A model generated the notes under the pieces. The model saw only the letters and a program-made list of their open reading frames with translations. It did not search any database and was not told where the DNA came from. Below are positions 23,155 to 35,389 of a stretch of DNA of 64,000 nucleotides, one piece after another (position 1 is the stretch's first letter; the number at the start of each line of letters is the position of its first letter). Origin of the DNA: Clarkia xantiana subsp. parviflora (taxonomy: Eukaryota; Streptophyta; Magnoliopsida; Myrtales; Onagraceae). Location: the NCBI GenBank assembly GCA_036873135.1, contig JAPTYO010000010.1, positions 9,586,634-9,650,633 of the forward strand, given 5' to 3'. The translations under genes and the position numbers were made by a program.

Positions 23155-24840
23155 ATAGTCATAAATTGGCCCATTAACGACCTTTGAATTACCGAACTTG
23201 CATGTGGTTAAGTATGGTTTTATCTTACTAACTATGGTTAGTTGGTGTGAGAAAGGCAACCACCACCAAAGCACTATTATGACATGACGTCAGAGTGTCA
23301 AGGCATCATGACGTCGAGGCGCCGGCCATGGCACTCCCGGTGGGCGGACCTCGTTGCTTGGATATTACTAGTGATGTTGAATAATGAAAGTTTCCCCAAG
23401 TTAAGTCCTAAACATTGACCAGGTTATAAATGACAATGTTGTGATGTGATGTGACGATAGTATGACATTAAAGTGATGACAGTGAAGATTATCCCCAAGT
23501 GAAGTTCTAAACATCGGCAGGGTCGTAATTGGAGTGTTGCTGCGATAATATGACGATGTCATGACGACGAGAAAGCAATGTCATGACAGTGGCTCAATAA
23601 CTGGAGTGATATGGCGACGAGAGTCTTGATGCGATGACTTTGGCCATCCTTAAGATGGAGATGAGTGTGGCTCTCATTCACGGAAATTCTTGTGTAGGCT
23701 TGGTATTTACACTAAGTCAATAGATACGTGACAAGTGTCACACTCTCTTGGTTGTTTTTTTCTAAACCCCTAAAAATGAACCCTAGAATTGTGGGGATTA
23801 AAAACACTTGTTTTATATCTATTGACTTTGTGTAAACACTAAGCCTACACAAGAATTTTCCCGCACTCTGGGAGGAAAGGATCACGCTTCCACCACTCTA
23901 GCTATGAGGGAAAGCAGCTAGCGATTCTCCTCATGGAGGAGTGATGTTCCTCCTTACAGGAGGATGCGCGGCGTCTCTTTTTGGGTACACAAAAGGATGC
24001 ACCAATAATTTTTATCTTAAGAGGTTTATCTATGCTGGTGAAAAATTTGAAAAAGTCTTTTGTAAAGTCACGTTTTTCACGCGTGTTGATCCCGTGTCAA
24101 GTAGACGCATGAATTATAATCGTTATGAATCTGAGAGGCATAACTAAGTATATATCTCAATCATTAATCCGGAAAAAAGTGCTAGTCATGTTATCTTGAA
24201 ACCGTAAATGTTAAACTACTGCTTCACCTATCAACTTAAGTCTAAATTTCTCATGTCACGGAGCACCAAGTGCGTTCACAACATCACAGACTAGTCTAAG
24301 CTCCCAATCTATTTAACGATTCATATAAATGGAAAGAGTGTTAATCAAATAGTTAATCCAAATTTCTCAAAATAATTGTAATCAAGACCTGGGTAGAGAA
24401 TATCCGGACTATGGCTTCAAGAATTGACCACCTCTAGATGGTACTTGAGTTTCTGAACTCTCTTCTTCTCTGCAATTTTACTTGTAATAATTGGGTTGGG
24501 AGTTTACCTCTACCTAAACTTTTTTGTTTCATTAAAAATAAATGAATAATCCTTTTCCGATATTTAAAAAACAAAAAACAAACAAAACAAAAACAAAAAG
24601 AGTTCTAGAGATAACAAATAAATACGGCAAGATTTAACGTTTTACAGATGAAAATCGATATGCAACGAGTGATGGACCGATACAATCAATCTTTGACTTA
24701 AAGGGATGATATTCATCGAGTTATGATGAACCGATTCAATCAATATTTGTCGGTCCATTTAAAGCGTTAGATTTGATCCTTTTTCTCTGTGGTAAACGTT
24801 AGATTTTATTAGAGCTTCAACCACCCAATAGTAATACTCA
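23155..24840. other. Unit 2 DNA right of the CACTA element
   Basis: Continues the duplicated block with the counterparts of 10025-11689. It holds the second palindromic-arm MITE (about 23682-23862), whose hairpins carry more mismatches than in unit 1. No coding sequence is supported. Confidence 0.5.
23682..23862. mobile_element. MITE with palindromic terminal repeats (unit 2 copy)
   Basis: Same element as 10539-10722, with ends GGAAATTCTTGTGTAGG and CCTACACAAGAATTTTCC. The internal hairpins are degraded here (GGCTTGGTAT against ACACTAAGTC). Confidence 0.6.
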
Positions 24841-26663
24841 GAGCACTTCCAATAGGAAGTGCCTAGTGCCTCCACATCAGCAGCCACGTCACTGCCAACT
24901 CATCAAAGTGGCACTGCTACAGTATTTGCTACAGTAAATGACACTGTAAAATTGGCACTCTCTCCAGTAGTAGAGGCCAAGTTCCACTTCTACATTGGGA
25001 CCCACATAATTTCATAATTCAAATATAATTTTTGCATTATATATAAATTATATATCATTATATATAAATTATATATTCATATTTTTTTTACAAATACAGA
25101 CATGAATAAATAATGAGATTCAAGTATTAGATGTTTTAATTAAAAAAAATAGGGAAAAATATATACATACAAAATTATAAAAATGTAATTGAATTTTTTA
25201 ATAAAAATTTACATTCTATAGGGATAAGAAAATAACCGGTCCGGTCGGTTCGGAACTGGTATAGACTGGACCGGTTCCAAACAGACCAATTATACGAGAG
25301 GAGAAACAGACCAAAAACCAGTAATATACTTCTCAAAAAATTGATTTTTGACTGGACCAGACTGTTTTGAACTGGTTTTTAACTGGATCAGTTTTGTTGG
25401 AGGATCGGTTTTTCGTTTTTTTTTAATTAGGGTAAATTTGTATAGGAAAATGGGTCAGACCAGTTTTGAACCGAACCAGACTTTTTTTCAGTTCCAGTCC
25501 AAAATCGGTCCATAATTTTTAGTGCTAATTTCAAATTCAGTCCAGATCGGAACATATTCGGAACATATTCGGAATATATTCGGGCCCGACCGGTTCGTGC
25601 ATATCCATAGTTATCTATTGTCAATTCATTGCAATAATTATACGTTACTTGACCAAGGTAAAATTACTATTAGGTGCAGTCCCCATGCGGCATGCAGAAT
25701 GATTGATAAGTATAATTGTTGATATAATAACATTGATCAATCAAATTCATTGAATCTATTATTTCACCATAATCAGTGTATATCTGTTATACGTTGATTG
25801 ACATATATTAATTCAACATCATCAACATATTCACGTTTATGTACATCCATGATCATATTAGTAAATTGATTATTGCATTAATCATGTGTTTTTATATATG
25901 ATTTTCAATATATGTAAATTAGAAATATATTATACATACATCATTCTAAAAGTATAATTTTTATAATAATTTATCGTAAAAGATATATTTCTTTCATATA
26001 ATAATATAATATAATATAATACGTAAAATATATAAAAATATATATGCATTAAAATAATATAATATTTTGTAGTAATTATTTTCCATATTTAATAATTTGA
26101 AATGTTATACTATTTCAAAATTTAGAATTAACGGTTATTCAACATGGTAACATATAAACAAATTAGATATGGAAATTTCGAAATTGATTCAAAGTTAAAA
26201 AGTAGTAATTTTGGTTCGTGTCGTTATTTATGTTACATAATATTCAAAATGACTGATTACGGCTCTTGTCTATCTGACTTAGCGTAACCGAATATATATA
26301 CAATCAAAGAGATGAGCAACACAATCGAATAAAATAATATTAAAAAGTTGGCACCGACATGAACAGTAACTTGGGAGTTCCTACTAGTAGGCACTGTCTC
26401 ACTTCACTATTCACTCAATAATGGCAAAACAGTAATATTAGTAATCCTAGTCACGCCTAGTGGCGCCTAGTCAGCGTCCAGTGGCAAAAATTGGAACTAG
26501 GCACTCCCATTTTGGAACAAGGCACTCCTATTGAAAATGCAAGTGCCTATTTAATCATTACTAGTAGGGATCAACAGTAAATGGCACTAGGCACTCTCTA
26601 CAATAATAAATTTACAACATGGAACTAGGAACTAGGCACTAGGCACTACTATTGGAATTGCTC
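24841..26663. mobile_element. PIF/Harbinger-like element (unit 2 copy, no MULE)
   Basis: Same ends and TCA duplication (24838-24840, 26664-26666) as the unit 1 copy, 1823 bp. It preserves the uninterrupted TTTTTATATATGATTTTC site into which the MULE inserted in unit 1. A few small differences from unit 1 are visible, for example a repeated GGAACATATTC near 25550. Confidence 0.75.
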
Positions 26664-26762
26664 TCAAGGATAGACAACACTGTCGCATGTCAGATTCACA
26701 ACTTATTACCAAAATATATATATATATACAAACATTCACATCTTATTTTCTCGTGTAGTCGG

Positions 26763-27218
26763 TAAAGATGTAATCGAGTCGAGTATTTAATAAGCTTGAC
26801 TTAAATTCATTTTACTTAAGTGTGAGTTCGAACTTAATTGAGTCTAAATTTGTTAAGCTCGATTCATTATCATATTCGACAATTCGAGTTCCGCTCGACT
26901 CGATCACTAATTTTAATTAAATAATAAATGGTGCAACTTAGCTCAAACTCAAACGGAAGTCGATTATGCTTTTGAGTCGAGTTTGAACTCGACTTGAATT
27001 GAATATTATGTAAATCTTGAATAAATTCAAGCTCTACTTAAATAGGCCAAACAAAAAAGCTCGAATAGGCTCGCGAGCCTTTCGAGTCGTGTAATAGTGA
27101 ACTCGTACTCAACTCGGCTTCAGAAAAAGCTCGACTCGAAATTTTGGAAGTCGAATTTAAATATTGACTGAGCCGATTTCGAACAGCTCGCGAGTAGCTT
27201 AACTCGTTTACACCCCGA
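26763..27218. mobile_element. hAT-type MITE (unit 2 copy)
   Basis: Counterpart of 14453-14908 with the same ends and internal CGAGTCGAGT repeats; nearly identical. Confidence 0.72.
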
Positions 27219-27239
27219 GTTGTCAGTGCAAAAACTTCG

Positions 27240-28549
27240 CCAGATGCCTAATTTTTCATGTGTCCATTTGGTAAACACCGTCCCATGAGTAACATGAGTA
27301 ACAAGCTGACTGAGTAGAGTTGAGTATTTCTCAAATTCTATTCATCAATAATAAATTATTAAGCTTGAATTCGAACTCGATTCAGTGATTCACATTCAAC
27401 TTCGACATAATCGAGTTCGAAATATTAAAAAAAAAAAAGCTTGACTTGAAAATTTTCAAGTCATTTTATTCTTGACCGAGTCGAGTTAAAGCAAATTACG
27501 AGTAATTTCAATCGCTTACATTCCTACCTACAAGTATATATGCATAAGAGGAGATTTTAGATTCCAAATCATTGTTTTAAAAACCGGACATCAACTAGCT
27601 GGTTCCCAATTCGAGTAGGTTCATGATGGTTTGACCGGTGTTCCACAACATCAAGAATTTAATTGTTGTTATATGTTTGGTCAATGTTGATTTTTGGTGT
27701 CATATATATATATTTTTTTTTTAAGGTTTTGGTGTTATATGTTTGTATTTTGTAAGCTTTTAGTCCATCCGTTAGTCAACAATTAAATTTGACTGTTAAA
27801 TACTTTTATTTTTTTCAATTTAGTCATTCAGTTTATACTCCTAACTTTTATTTTTTCCAATTTAGCCCCCAAAAATTAGAAATCAGACCTAGATCAAAAT
27901 TAACCGAGCTAGGGTCCGACCGTCGGTTCATTCATTAAATACGATTTGGTTCACATTTCGATCTTTTATTCAAAATGGACAATGAAATGGCCGGTTTGCG
28001 ACCACAGATCCGCTTTTATAATTACTTGTAGCGACTTGGCAGTAGTTAATCGTCCTCTCATGCTGACCTAGCATCAAACCTTTTAAATGGAATTTTGATT
28101 CAATATATAATAGAATAAATGGAATAGAAGATACAAAAACTAGTGCGACCGGTCAAATTGTTGGATGGTCTGTAGTTTTTATTAAATAACAAAACAATCA
28201 TTGACATAAACACAGTCGAACTCTCTATCATTTTTGGATGAAATCGAGTAATGTCAAATTAGCCAGCCAGGATCACCTGGCAATAATAAAGAATAAAAAG
28301 CCCAACAATATCATTTCTGCTTCAACAAGATTTCCATTCATTTCTTTGATGCTCAACAGCAGAAGCATTAATCAACATTCACGATGAACTTCTTCTACCA
28401 AAATATGAATTATAATCAAATCAAATAATCATTCTTATTTCATAACTCAACTTCAAAAATCACCTACTCGAACAAAACTATCTACCCTATCTTTACAATC
28501 GTGCTACATTTACAACATTCTCGCCTGAAATTTCATCACGACTCTGACC
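27240..28549. other. Intergenic DNA between transporter cluster and receptor kinase
   Basis: No gene is seen. 27300-27530 has scattered CGAGT/ACTCG words and resembles an old hAT MITE. 27660-27900 resembles one arm of the foldback element at 5057-5640 (shares CCGTTAGTCAAC and CAATTTAG). The last 300 bp are the likely 3' untranslated region of the kinase gene. Confidence 0.4.
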
Positions 28550-30508
28550 TTAACCCGAGCTACTAGTACTCGACTCTTTCTCTTTACTGCTCTGTTCCAA
28601 AGAATACCGCTCCTCTATCGTCGAAGACTGGAACCCACGAGGAGTCGATAGCGGGCCCGAATCCATCGTATAAGACTGGAACCCACGAGGAGTCGACAAG
28701 TGTCCCGACCCGCTACTACTCACAGACCTCTCAATATCATCAATATCAGCCACCAATGGAATTGGCCGTTCGGGAATCGACGGCACAGATACCTCAGTTT
28801 CCAACATCTTGACAACCTGGTCCATGGTCGGCCTAGCGTACAACTGAGGATGCGAACATAGAACCGCCACCAACACGTATTTCTCGAGAACCTCAGGTGG
28901 GCCCAGGTCGGGCATCCCGTCCTCAATCACATCCAACCCCCGACCTTCCCTCACTAGGCCCCACGCCCAGTCCGTCACGAGGCTCGGTTGGTCCTCATTG
29001 TTCACGATGAGGGCTTTTTTCCCGCTTAAAAGCTCTAGCAGTACTACTCCGAAACTGTAAACATCGCTCCTTTCTGTCAGTTGCCCGTAAAGCGCGTATT
29101 CTGGGGCAACATATCCCATTGTACCCGCCACGCGGGTACTCATATGGGTCATCCCCTCGGGGGTGAACTTCGCGAGGCCAAAATCCGCCACTTTGGCCTC
29201 GAATTTCTCGTCTAGTAGGATATTGCTGGCCTTGATGTCCCTATGTATGATCATGGGTTGCGCGCCGTAGTGTAAATATGAGAGGCCCCGAGCCGTGCCT
29301 AGTGCGATTTTCTGCCTTAGTGGCCAAGAAAGCTTAATATCGGATGTCCCGAATAGATGATCGTATAAACTGCCATTTCGCATCAAATCGCAGACTATGA
29401 TCCTCTGGTGGCCCTCGAATTGGGTCGTGGCGATGCAGTATCCTCTCAAGGCTACGAGATTTACGTGCCTCACGCTAGCAATGACCTCGACCTCGTGAGC
29501 GAATGTTGCGTCGCCTGAAGCAGAGCAGTTTTTGAATCTTTTTAGGGCAACCTCGGAACCGTCTTCGAGAAAACCTCGGTAGACATTGCCATAGCCGCCT
29601 CGTCCGATGATGTTGTCCCTGGAGAAGTTCTTGGTGGATTTCTTGATTTCGTCGAAGGAGAATCGGATCAAGTTGGTGCTGTTCTTGATCGAATCGAGCT
29701 CGGTACCGAGCCGAATCTCGTTTAATTGAGCTTCCCTCCTCTTTCGCCTCCATCTACCGTTGCCTCTCCTCAGGAACAAGAAACCAGAGAGCAGAAACCC
29801 TAGAATTACGATAGCGGAGACTATTAGGGCTACCAAGATCAGAGCTTTTCGTTTCCCGCTGCTTGATCCAGAGTCGGTGAAGTCCAGCAAGAACAAGCAC
29901 TTGGCGGTGCCGAGATCGGTAGGGCCGAGGTAGTTAGCGAAGGCGGCGGCGTAAATCGAAGTGTAGGCGGTGCAGTCGGTGACGTTGCCGACGTAAGGGC
30001 CGTTCAAGTACAAGGCGGGGATGGAGGTGATACTTACAGTACACGATGCGCAGGGAGAATTGTTCTCGAGAGATTGATTGCAATTGCGGACGACGTTGTT
30101 GAGTGTCGAATTGGGGATTAGGGCTTCGAATTGGGAACGGGTGGTGATGTTCATGCAACCCTGGGAGATCCACGAGGTCTGGAAGCCGCAGGAGGCGCGG
30201 ATGTCGAAATTGGGGATCAAGGTGTCGATTAGGGACTGGTAACTGGACCAGCATGATTCGGCGGCGTCCGGCGGCGGAAGGAAAGAGCCGGTGAGGCGGA
30301 GGTGGACGGATTCGACGAGGCGGAGGCCCTGGAGGATGTAGCGGCACTGAGTGGAAATGTTTTGGATGGGGCCCGGGGAGGAGTCGGCGATTAGATCGCT
30401 GAGGACGGTGAAGTTGAGGGGACAGGCGGTGGCGTTCTGGGCGGAGGAATCGGAGATGAAGAGCGAGAGGGAGAGGAGGAAGACGAGGAAGGAGAAGAAA
30501 CGCGACAT
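28550..30508 (-). CDS. RKF3: RKF3-type receptor-like serine/threonine kinase
   Basis: An intronless 652-residue plasma-membrane receptor kinase. The ATG at 30508 is chosen because it opens a hydrophobic signal peptide (MSRFFSFLVFLLSLSLF); the reading frame extends upstream only to a GTG. Order: signal peptide 1-23; Cys-rich extracellular SPARK-like region about 28-215; membrane helix about 220-245 followed by a basic stop-transfer (RRKRRE); kinase about 296-572 with GRGGYGNV at 302-309, catalytic Lys323 in VALK, HRDIKASN with Asp424, DFG 442-444 and APE 468-470. All catalytic residues are present, and it is an RD-type kinase. The Ser-rich tail repeats LSTPRGFQS at 604-612 and 620-628. Overall it resembles Arabidopsis RKF3, whose ligand and substrates are not well defined. 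Orthology is inferred from remembered family features. Confidence 0.9.
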   Translation of the reverse strand: MSRFFSFLVFLLSLSLFISDSSAQNATACPLNFTVLSDLIADSSPGPIQNISTQCRYILQGLRLVESVHLRLTGSFLPPPDAAESCWSSYQSLIDTLIPNFDIRASCGFQTSWISQGCMNITTRSQFEALIPNSTLNNVVRNCNQSLENNSPCASCTVSITSIPALYLNGPYVGNVTDCTAYTSIYAAAFANYLGPTDLGTAKCLFLLDFTDSGSSSGKRKALILVALIVSAIVILGFLLSGFLFLRRGNGRWRRKRREAQLNEIRLGTELDSIKNSTNLIRFSFDEIKKSTKNFSRDNIIGRGGYGNVYRGFLEDGSEVALKRFKNCSASGDATFAHEVEVIASVRHVNLVALRGYCIATTQFEGHQRIIVCDLMRNGSLYDHLFGTSDIKLSWPLRQKIALGTARGLSYLHYGAQPMIIHRDIKASNILLDEKFEAKVADFGLAKFTPEGMTHMSTRVAGTMGYVAPEYALYGQLTERSDVYSFGVVLLELLSGKKALIVNNEDQPSLVTDWAWGLVREGRGLDVIEDGMPDLGPPEVLEKYVLVAVLCSHPQLYARPTMDQVVKMLETEVSVPSIPERPIPLVADIDDIERSVSSSGSGHLSTPRGFQSYTMDSGPLSTPRGFQSSTIEERYSLEQSSKEKESSTSSSG

Positions 30509-31863
30509 GGCGGCGCCGTCTGTGATTTTCTTCACTGTTGGGTCTCGGACTCCATTGCTGAACTTGGACTGATAGTGCGTATCAGAAAGGAAAGAAAAGG
30601 ATTGGGATTGTGTAGTTCAAGTAAAAGTAGGTTGAAGCAGACATTGACTAAGGGAAGTTCCAAGAAGAAGCCTGCCATTGACGAGAGCCACCAGAGACAA
30701 GAGACAGAGAAAGAGAATTATATGGCCGGCTTTGATGGTTTTGTAAGCATTACCACAATGGCCGAATCTTTCAGTCGATATGTCATGTCGAATCTGCCAA
30801 TTGACGGGTGACTCGTAAATACTAAATCGGCTCAATTTAGGTTAAATTTTGTGAATTTTATACACTCGGAATTTAACAGAGCAATCATCTGACTATTATC
30901 GGTCGATTGTGTCGACTGATTGATCGTCCATTAAAGAATCTATGATCTATCTCTCATGTTTGTTTTCTATATATATTCTTTAAAAGATTCTTTCAAATGA
31001 TTCACATTTCACATTGCCACGCTGTCCACCCGATCCTCGAAGTTGACATGCAGGCAGATGCCAAGTTTAGCGGCACTACTTGTTTTCGTTAATAATTAAA
31101 ATTAAAATTATAATATTGGATGGCAAAAAAAACAACAATTTCAGAGAGAATCGAATTTGAAAATTTAAATATATATAATTCAATAATAATTAGATTTTTT
31201 TTTGTGCTAAACATGCGTTACTCAACTCAACCAGTAGTTTCATAAAATAAAAAAAAAGTTTCATAAAAAAAAAAAACTCAACCATTATCTGAAATATAAT
31301 TTAAACATAAATTGTTGTATATCTCTCTTAAGTCCAAAGTAATTTTATTTATCAACTTAAGAAATGTGATAAATCACAACAATTTAAAATATTTTTAGTT
31401 AATTTACAATTATTGATATTCATATTACATGACTATGCTATATATAACAATATCACGATAATAATTATTTTTATATTGGTTAATGGGTGTTTGAAGTCAG
31501 GGTGCGCTTAATTAGTGGAAAAAAAATAAATCAAAGTATGTTTTTTTTTTTCCATTTCCAGCTAAATGTGATTGGATGGATACATAAGCATATATATATA
31601 ATAACATTTGTTTGATATAATAGTTGGGGTGGTTTAGAATGATGGGGGGTGTCTACCATGAGAAAGTGTATGGGTTTGGTAGGCTGAAGCTGAACGCTTT
31701 AAAAACAAATTTCTGTTTTTTTTTTCTTTAACACATTCAATAATTAAGTTACTTATTTTTCTAATAAATTCCCAATACCTACGTAATTGACTTTTGGCAG
31801 AATTATCATAGTCTAAGAAAATCATATATTATTATCAGTTTTTTTATTTTTCCAACTATAATA
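30509..31863. other. Upstream region of the receptor kinase and AT-rich spacer
   Basis: Contains the kinase promoter and leader (to about 30800) and then AT-rich DNA with poly-A/T runs and short TA repeats (31590). No gene or clear transposon ends are seen. Confidence 0.4.
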
Positions 31864-32761
31864 TCTATATATATTATAAATTCTGAATTAAAGATGATAG
31901 TGAATGTGAAGCTGATGATTTTATTTTTTACGTTAATCAATGGATTTATGACAATTGAGCTAAAAGTTTTGTACTCATTAACTCTATAGCATTTATTGCA
32001 CTGGGAGCTGAGGGTTTTTAAGTCACAATTAATCGCAATTAAAATTTCACTAATTTCGAACCGTTCAATTTTCAATGTATACAATTAATCGCAATTAAAA
32101 TTTCGAACTGTTCAAGAGTCAATGTATGCAATTAATCGTAATTAAAATTTCCCTGATTTCGAACAATTCAAGATTCAATGTATACAATTAATCGCAATTA
32201 AAATTTCGGACCGTTCAAGATTCAATGTATGCAATTAATCGCAATTAAAATTTCCCTGATTTCGAACTGTTCAAAATTCAATGTAGGCAATTAATCGCAA
32301 TTAAAATTTCGGACCGTTCAAGATTCAATTTATGTAATTAATCGAAATTAAAATTTCGCTGATTTTTAACAGATGCTTGACGCGGAGCCGGCGAACGAAG
32401 ATACCAGGCGGTACGGGCAGCTGACAGTCTCAGTGGCAGAGCCATCTCTATCTCCGGCGATATATCGTCGGTGATCATCGAAAACATATATGTTGAATAA
32501 CAAACGCTTGACACAGATCCGACGACCAAATGTAGCATACGGTACGGGCATCTAAAATCTATTGTGAATTTACGCAACAGTATTTTAAGGTTCAAAATTT
32601 CCAGTCTTTCGTTTACTTTTTCAAATTTTAAACTGATATTTTATTTAAAAATAGTGTTTCAACATATTACAAATAGTCAATATAAATTTCATCGAATATT
32701 AGTTTGTTAATTATACATATTTAATGAATCACTCCGCGCAATGCGCGGAAAATGCACCTAG
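31864..32761 (+). mobile_element. Non-autonomous Helitron A
   Basis: Starts TCTATATATATTATAAATTC after an A, and ends in the hairpin CCGCGCAATGCGCGG, nine bases, then CTAG before T. This is the classic Helitron pattern: no target duplication, insertion between A and T, hairpin near a CTRR 3' end. Inside are about six units of a 45-50-bp repeat (CAATTAATCGCAATTAAAAT with TTCAAGATTCAATGTATG) at about 32025-32360. An antisense ORF of 62 codons follows. No Rep/helicase is present. Confidence 0.85.
32366..32551 (-). CDS. Small recurrent ORF in Helitron A (uncharacterised)
   Basis: An ATG-initiated frame of 61 residues, starting MPVPYATFGRR, with DDHRRYIAGDRDG in the middle and SSFAGSASS near the end. 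Very similar frames occur in Helitron C (50640, extended) and Helitron D (58311-58493). Helitron B has the same DNA but is frameshifted. No known domain is recognised. Retention in three of four copies may reflect youth of the family rather than selection, so coding status is uncertain. Confidence 0.3.
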   Translation of the reverse strand: MPVPYATFGRRICVKRLLFNIYVFDDHRRYIAGDRDGSATETVSCPYRLVSSFAGSASSIC

Positions 32762-32822
32762 TTTATTAGTTATGTCTAATACATGGCCAAAAAGAAGAAG
32801 AAGTTAAGTCTACTAAGTATTA

Positions 32823-33239
32823 GAGCATCCACAGTGGTATTACGTAAAGAATACGTAAACGTGGGTCCTACATGTTTATTTAAGTAAAGCAACAAAAATT
32901 ATCTACCGTGGTTTTACATAGCATTCCTTAAAGATGGGACCCACACGTAAATTTATGTTTTTACATAAAGCATTCCTTAAATTTAAGTAATGCACTATGT
33001 ATTACGTAACCAATTTTTTATTATAAATTAATTCATTTTATAATTAATGCTAATATCTTATTGGTGGTTGTTGGAAAATTTAATAATAAAATATATTTAA
33101 GGAATATGTTTAAGTAATACGATTGCAGAGAAAATATTTTTTACGTGTGTCTTAAATTTACGTATTACTTAAAGTGTACATAAATGTCTATGTGACAACT
33201 TTAAAGAATACAATTTAGGTAAAAGCACTGTGGATGCTC
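32823..33239. mobile_element. Tourist-like (PIF/Harbinger) MITE
   Basis: 417 bp with ends GAGCATCCACAGTGG and CACTGTGGATGCTC, flanked by perfect TTA duplications (32820-32822, 33240-33242). The TTA target and GAGCATCCACA-type ends are characteristic. The interior is rich in TACGTAA/TTACGTA words and has no ORF. Confidence 0.9.
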
Positions 33240-33242
33240 TTA

Positions 33243-34449
33243 GTTTCATTAAATCTGCTCCTTTCATATATAGTATTTCGTTTTTCTATATCTATATCTA
33301 TACATATATAAATATTTTAATTTGAATTTTAAGAGTATCACAATGCACAATCCAACTTTCACGTTTCATATATAGTAATTCGTTTTTCTATATCTATCTA
33401 TTATACTTAATCTTTCTTTAATAATTAAATTAACATATAAAAAATAAGTACAAAAAAAAAAAAAATGCTACCTTGTTATTTTTGGATATATTATATATAT
33501 GTTTTCAAGATATTTGTTGGTATCAGCATGATGATTATTAACATCTCCGCCAAAATGCATTCGAGTGTTAATATAGATAATTTTAGAACCGTTGAATATC
33601 TAGTATAGATACCTGGATATAAAGAGAGTGATGAATAGAGTGTATTTAAAATTGGAAGCACAAATGTCGATATTGAAAGTCTTAACGGTTATTTATACTC
33701 GCTCCATTTTATCCAACTATGTTAATAATTAAAATACCTCGAGGTCTCTTATGGTGTCCTGTATAAAATAAAATATATAACAAAAATGAATTAAAGTCGT
33801 AACCTCGAAACTTCAAAAGCCACCGACCGAATCGAGAAATTTAAGTCGGTCAGCACAAGAATTATCCACGTGCCTAAATGTAAGTTGCTCAATACAGAGG
33901 AGGTACTCCGGGTATACTCATTGATGACGGCCCATGCAAGCCCTCCGGTGTGTATACTCCCGGAGCACTGAGCAATTATTAGGTAGTTCGTCCTTGAAAC
34001 TCTATGCTTCTAATTTGACTCGTCCGTCTATCAATCTTATCCGAAACTGACAACTAGATCTTTTATTTTTATTTTTTCATAAATAAAAGCACTGTAGAAT
34101 TTTTTATTCCTTTATCCTAATAATAATATTTTAAATTATATTATTAATAAAAGTAAATAAATAAATTTACAAATATAAAAATACTACCACAAATATTCAT
34201 TAATCATGTAAATTTCCTTGCGATTTAGTTTGAATTTACTAGTTCGGAGATTTTAAACATTAAAATTGCTAATTTTACCATATATGTCTTAATTACTTAA
34301 TTATAATATAATATTTCAGCAAAATATATATATAATATATATAATAGAATCATGAGCCACAACAATTATTAATTGTAATTTTTGCTGTAATCAGACACAA
34401 AATTCGAAGCTTTATATAATAGTTCGCTATCGCTTAATACTTACTATAA
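33243..34449. other. AT-rich spacer with a small local repeat
   Basis: No gene is seen. A roughly 45-bp segment around TTTCGTTTTTCTATATCTAT at 33258-33302 recurs at 33363-33405. 33780-34050 is less AT-rich, with short complementary words (ACTCCGGGTATAC and GTATACTCCCGGAG) around 33906-33966. It is not a tRNA or a recognisable gene. Confidence 0.35.
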
Positions 34450-35182
34450 CTAAGTGCATTTTCAGTGCATTGCGCAATGTGGCTTACAAAATATATATAA
34501 TTTACAAATTAATATTCGATGAAATTTATACTGACTATTTGTAATATGTTGAAACACTATTTTTAAATAAAGTATCAGTCTAAAATTTGAAAAAAGTAAA
34601 TGATAGACTGGAAATTTTGAACCATAAAATACCGTTGCGCAAATTCACAAATAAATTTTAGATGCCCGTACCGCATGCTACTTTTGTCGTCGGATCCGTG
34701 TCAAGCGTTTTTTCTTCAACATATATGGCTTCGATGACCATCGGCGATATCTCACCGTAGATAGAGATGGCTCTGCCACTGAGACTGTCAGCCGACCGTA
34801 CCGCCTGGTATCTTCGTTCACCGACTCCGGGTCAAGCATCTGTTAAAAATTAGCGAAATTTTAATTTCGATTAATTACATACATTGAATTTGAACGGTCC
34901 GAAATTTTAATTGCGATTAATTGCATACATTGAATCTTGAACGGTTCGAAATCAGGGAAATTTTAATTGTGATTAATTGCATACATTGAGTCTTGAACGG
35001 TCCGAAATTTTAATTGCAATTTAAAAACTCTCAGCTTCCTAGTGCAATCAATGATATGAAGTTAATAACTACAAAACTTTTAGCTTAATTGTCATAAATG
35101 TATCAATTAACGTAAAAAACAAAATCCTCAGCTCTACATTCACTATGTTATTTTTTTTTTCATAATTTATAATATATATAGA
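34450..35182 (-). mobile_element. Non-autonomous Helitron B
   Basis: Minus-strand relative of Helitron A. The 3' end reads GCACTTAG with a degenerate hairpin (CATTGCGCAATG), so CTAG has become TTAG. The 5' end is TCTATATATATTATAAATT at 35182. It carries fewer repeat units (about 34860-35010). The small ORF found in A, C and D is broken here by a frame change. Confidence 0.7.
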
Positions 35183-35389
35183 CAATAGTCCAAACTCCAA
35201 ATATTTATTATATAATAATGATAATAATTTGTTCAATGCTCCATTGAGGTCCATTCTACTTTGTTAATGGATGGGCTGCTGGCCAATGAAATCATGGGCC
35301 ATATTCCATAGGTTCACTCAGAAGCCCAATCAGAACCACACTAGTTTTCTTTTTCCTCGTACGAAAAGACCAGACCGTCGTATATATAA

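Larger units (their letters stand above)
14941..27239. repeat. Tandem segmental duplication, unit 2
   Basis: Second copy of the 6125-14929 block, enlarged by the CACTA element at 18859-23154 and lacking the MULE. An 11-base stretch, 14930-14940, matches neither parent flank and looks like filler at the junction. Beyond 27239 unit 2 continues with CAGATGCC, which resembles the DNA upstream of copy 1 (CAAATGCC near 4455). That continuation is therefore ancestral. Confidence 0.93.

Noticed and set aside
29934..30347. 137-codon open frame inside the receptor kinase gene
   Set aside because: Alternative frame of a GC-rich extracellular domain coding region.
30509..30535. Nine-codon N-terminal extension of the receptor kinase
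   Set aside because: It begins with GTG, and the ATG at 30508 directly opens the signal peptide.
32030..32350. Regular repeats resembling a CRISPR array
   Set aside because: The units vary, have no unique spacers, and lie inside a plant Helitron; it is a minisatellite.
33890..33985. Possible tRNA or small structured RNA
   Set aside because: Short complementary words exist but no cloverleaf or T-loop consensus could be formed.
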